A stretch of 64,000 nucleotides of DNA from Mesorhizobium sp. AR02 (lineage in GTDB: Bacteria; Pseudomonadota; Alphaproteobacteria; Rhizobiales; Rhizobiaceae): positions 7,274,001-7,338,000 of the forward strand of contig NZ_CP080531.1 in the NCBI RefSeq assembly GCF_024746835.1, written 5' to 3'. Positions 61,888 through 64,000 of this stretch are shown here, piece after piece (the stretch's first letter is position 1; each line of letters starts with the position of its first letter). Made by a program: the position numbers and the translations under genes. The notes below the pieces were generated by a model, which had not been told where the DNA came from, did no database searches, and saw nothing but the letters and a program-made list of their open reading frames with translations.

Positions 61888-62114
61888 CAGCGTTTTCCGG
61901 CTCGTTTCGGCAGAGCCGCGAGTGCTGCGGCCGCGGCCATCTCGTCAGCTTCCTTTTCCAGGCGCAGTTCGCGCAAGCGTGCGGTCTTGGCTTCCCGCGC
62001 TTCGCTGACGGCATCGCGCTCTGACATTATGCGGCCGAGCGACATCGACTGGGTTTGCGTCTTGCTGAACAGCGACACCGCCGGATCGGCGGCGGTCTTC
62101 GAATGGGCGGTCAA
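61887..62114 (-). CDS. Small helical protein, 75 aa
   Basis: A 75-residue frame from a TTG at 62114 has AGGAGA about 6 nt upstream, which decides the start. The C-terminal half is Ala/Arg/Glu-rich and likely a long helix (SEREAVSEAREAKTARLRELR-like). It has no known family. It begins the small coupled cassette that runs to the YkgJ-type gene. Confidence 0.5.
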   Translation of the reverse strand: MTAHSKTAADPAVSLFSKTQTQSMSLGRIMSERDAVSEAREAKTARLRELRLEKEADEMAAAAALAALPKRAGKR

Positions 62115-62286
62115 AATCTTTCTCCTGTCAGGAGCCTGGTGCCGATAGGGCGAGACCGGCTCTTCGGTCAGGACCACGCACAAAGCAAACGGCAACGGGG
62201 CAATACGGCAGCGGATTCAAATTGCTAAGGCGTTCCTTAGCACGTTCAGCCCGACGCGCAGCGCATTTTCGGCGGCAACAAGCGTA

Positions 62287-62315
62287 AAATGAAAAAGGCC
62301 AGGCACCGCCTGACC
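62287..62315 (-). terminator. Rho-independent terminator for the cold-shock gene
   Basis: On the - strand, GGTCAGGC-ggt-GCCTGGCC forms a stem (with one G-T pair) followed by TTTTTCATTTT. It lies about 160 nt beyond the cold-shock protein gene. The rest of 62115-62472 shows no supported gene. Confidence 0.7.
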
Positions 62316-62472
62316 TTCCATAGGAGCACCGCGCATCCAATTGGATGCACAAGGCAAACTCCTCGTGCGCGTCATGGGCCGTGGAAACTCACGTCTCCGC
62401 GACCATGCGCTCGAATTCGCCATTCACCAGTGCCAGTACATCCGTGGTCACCGGGACGGCTGAATTCTTTCT

Positions 62473-62682
62473 TCAGGCCGCCTTCAACTGGTCGGCGGAC
62501 ATCTTGCCCGACTTGTTGTCGCGGACCATCTCGTAGCCGAGCTTCTGGCCCTCGACGATGTCGCGCATGCCGGCGCGCTCTACGGCCGAGATGTGAACGA
62601 AAACGTCGGCCGAGCCGTCGTCAGGCTGAATAAAACCAAAACCTTTGGTGGCGTTGAACCATTTAACTGTGCCGGTGCTCAT
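62473..62682 (-). CDS. Cold-shock protein (CspA family)
   Basis: The 69-aa protein is a single cold-shock OB-fold with RNP1 KGFGFIQPD and RNP2 VFVHISAVE, starting [17 protein letters not shown]. It binds single-stranded RNA and DNA and works as an RNA chaperone. ATG 62682 follows GAAAGGG. The 340 nt upstream hold no gene that I can support and may include a long leader, as in other csp genes. Confidence 0.95.
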   Translation of the reverse strand: MSTGTVKWFNATKGFGFIQPDDGSADVFVHISAVERAGMRDIVEGQKLGYEMVRDNKSGKMSADQLKAA

Positions 62683-63024
62683 AAACGAACCCTTTCCATG
62701 GCAAATATTCGTTAATCGCGGTGCGAACGCACAACGATTTTTGTCTCGATTTTTGATGGGGAAGTTCGTCAAAGGCACGCTTGCGTGCGCGGATAACAAA
62801 AGTCGGTCAAACAAATATCGACATGTTTCTTTTAGACTGCTTTTGGCGCCGAGTCAATTTCTGGTTTTCCAGCGAACAGAATTCAATTCTGGGTTGCTCG
62901 ACGTGGGGGCCTCAACTGACCAACCGGCTGAAAGACCGTGCTTCAAAAAAGCACCACGCCAGCGCATTTGTGCCGGATGCCAGGAGGCCGTGGCCGGAGC
63001 CGGCCGCGAGCCCATGCCGGCGGC

Positions 63025-63354
63025 CTACATGATCGTACTGATCATCGGCAGGATCTCATAGCGAAAGCCACGACCTGACTTTGCCACTGGATCGCCTTCG
63101 GTCACCGCCTTTGCCTCGGCCTCGCTGCCGGCACGCAGGATCAGCAGGCCCCAAGGGCCTGCCGGATCGGCGACCGGGCCGGCTATGATCATCACGCCCT
63201 CGCGCAGCTTGCCGCGCAGGTAGTCGGCATGCCGGCCCATCAGTTCCCTCTCCTCCTCCGTCATGGTGAAGGCGAAGTCCGGCCGCGGCGGGATCAGCCG
63301 GCAATGGAAGATTTTTGCCGTTGCGGCTTCACGCGGTGCTTCGTTGCTGGCCAT
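63025..63354 (-). CDS. YciI family protein
   Basis: The 109-aa protein has a YciI/YCII fold: IFHCRLIPPRPDF, MGRHADYLRGKLREGVMIIAGPV with the conserved His, and a GDPVAKSGRGFRYEILPM ending. The family includes Asp-His hydrolase-like or dehydrogenase-like small proteins with no assigned physiological reaction. ATG 63354 follows GGAGGA. It is a few tens of nt downstream of the GST gene on the same strand. Confidence 0.88.
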   Translation of the reverse strand: MASNEAPREAATAKIFHCRLIPPRPDFAFTMTEEERELMGRHADYLRGKLREGVMIIAGPVADPAGPWGLLILRAGSEAEAKAVTEGDPVAKSGRGFRYEILPMISTIM

Positions 63355-63399
63355 CCGTCCTCCTCCAGGAGCGAAATCTTATTGCCGCCCGTCGTCGGC

Positions 63400-64000
63400 T
63401 TATTCGTCGGGGCCGGGTTCGGGCCATGTTTCCCCGGCCGCTTCCGCGTACCAGTGCCGCATCGCCGGCATTGCCAGCACTGCGTCGACATAGGCCCTGG
63501 TGTCGGGCGCGAGTTCGCCGCCATAGGTGTCGAAGCGGGTGACGACCGGCGCGTACATGGCATCGGCCGCGGTGAAATGGCCAAACAGGAACGGGCCGCC
63601 CTTGCCGTATTGTTCGCGGCATTCCCGCCACAGCGCCTCGATGCGCGCCCGCTGTGCCTCGCCCTCGGCGTCGAGCGGCTTGTGCCCCTTCGGCCGGCGC
63701 AAATTCATTGGCCAGCCGTAGCGAACCTCGCGGAAACCGGAATGCATCTCGGTCGCCGCCGCACGTGCCAGCGCGCGGGCGTCGATATCATCGGGCCAGA
63801 GTTTTTTCTCGGGAAACAGGTCCGCAAGATACTCAAGGATGGCAAGGGTTTCCCAAATAATCCTTCCATTGTGATTCAGGACCGGCACCTGGCCGGTCGG
63901 CGACACTTTCGCCAAGTTGGCAAACGTCTCGGGCGTGCGCAGCCGCACGAAGCCTTCCTCGAACCGAATCTCCAGATGCCTCATCGCCACCCATGGCCGC
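63400..64000 (-). CDS. Glutathione S-transferase family protein (5' end beyond window)
   Basis: The visible part, about 200 aa, has the thioredoxin-fold end (KVSPTGQVPVL, ETLAILEYLADLF) and an all-helical C-terminal domain with the FGHFTAADAMYAPV segment. The start is missing: the open frame continues to the window edge, reading RPWVAMRHL, which matches the first helix of such proteins. The catalytic residue would be upstream. GST-type proteins conjugate glutathione or act in stress detoxification. Confidence 0.9.
   Translation of the reverse strand, partial: RPWVAMRHLEIRFEEGFVRLRTPETFANLAKVSPTGQVPVLNHNGRIIWETLAILEYLADLFPEKKLWPDDIDARALARAAATEMHSGFREVRYGWPMNLRRPKGHKPLDAEGEAQRARIEALWRECREQYGKGGPFLFGHFTAADAMYAPVVTRFDTYGGELAPDTRAYVDAVLAMPAMRHWYAEAAGETWPEPGPDE

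Overview
The window looks like chromosomal DNA of a Mesorhizobium-like member of the Hyphomicrobiales (Alphaproteobacteria). The base composition is GC-rich, and the gene neighbourhoods (TIGR01459 HAD hydrolase-ribF, ileS, M16 peptidase pair, rsmD, CIRCE-groESL, an IleRS and GroEL of alphaproteobacterial type) fit that group. Small palindromic repeats of the kind scattered through rhizobial genomes recur here (cores such as GCATGATC, CCAAAACCGG and CACTTTTGGG). This assignment is made by eye; no database search was run.

Layout. 1-4.6 kb is housekeeping: inositol-monophosphatase-family enzyme, pmbA, a VOC protein, and epmA divergent from efp. 4.7-12.1 kb holds the most unusual locus: six + strand genes (KASIII-like synthase, SDR, MBL hydrolase, F390-synthetase-like adenylating enzyme, GNAT/FemX-like protein, Rieske oxygenase) whose five junctions all overlap by 1-4 nt, with a converging ATP-grasp gene at the end. 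12.1-20.1 kb is a mostly - strand run: patatin, two M16 peptidases, rsmD, and a repeat-rich pseudouridine synthase, with tadA on the + strand and a lipoprotein. 20.27-21.61 kb is an intact IS256-family element with an 8-bp target duplication, next to a tandem palindromic repeat. 21.7-28.4 kb has ileS, a MipA-like porin, an HdeD-like protein, ribF and a HAD hydrolase.

28.7-32.8 kb carries two paralogous TadG-like von Willebrand factor A proteins. 33-38.6 kb has LysE and DUF2189 membrane proteins, MgtE, and an NRAMP-like transporter coupled to a 107-aa membrane protein. 38.7-42.7 kb has a CAP-domain lipoprotein and a marR-emrA-emrB efflux set with a strongly structured sequence between emrA and emrB. 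42.9-46.4 kb is a cobalamin-riboswitch-controlled ABC importer with a DUF1636 protein. 46.6-56.1 kb is regulatory and accessory: a CadC-like regulator that is probably truncated, AraC, ABM, a MarR-GNAT fusion, a TetR-controlled MFS/FAD-oxidase/PLP-enzyme operon, and a divergent ATP-grasp/methyltransferase pair. 56.3 kb encodes a secreted two-lobed pepsin-like aspartic protease, rare in bacteria. 57.4-59.6 kb is CIRCE-groES-groEL. 59.65-60.2 kb holds decayed TadE-like genes. The right end has LysE, a cassette of small coupled genes, a cold-shock protein, YciI, and a glutathione S-transferase that runs off the window.

The best candidates for something undescribed are the translationally coupled cluster at 4714-12057, the pepsin-like protease at 56266-57339, and the nested inverted-repeat element at 40823-40940 upstream of emrB.
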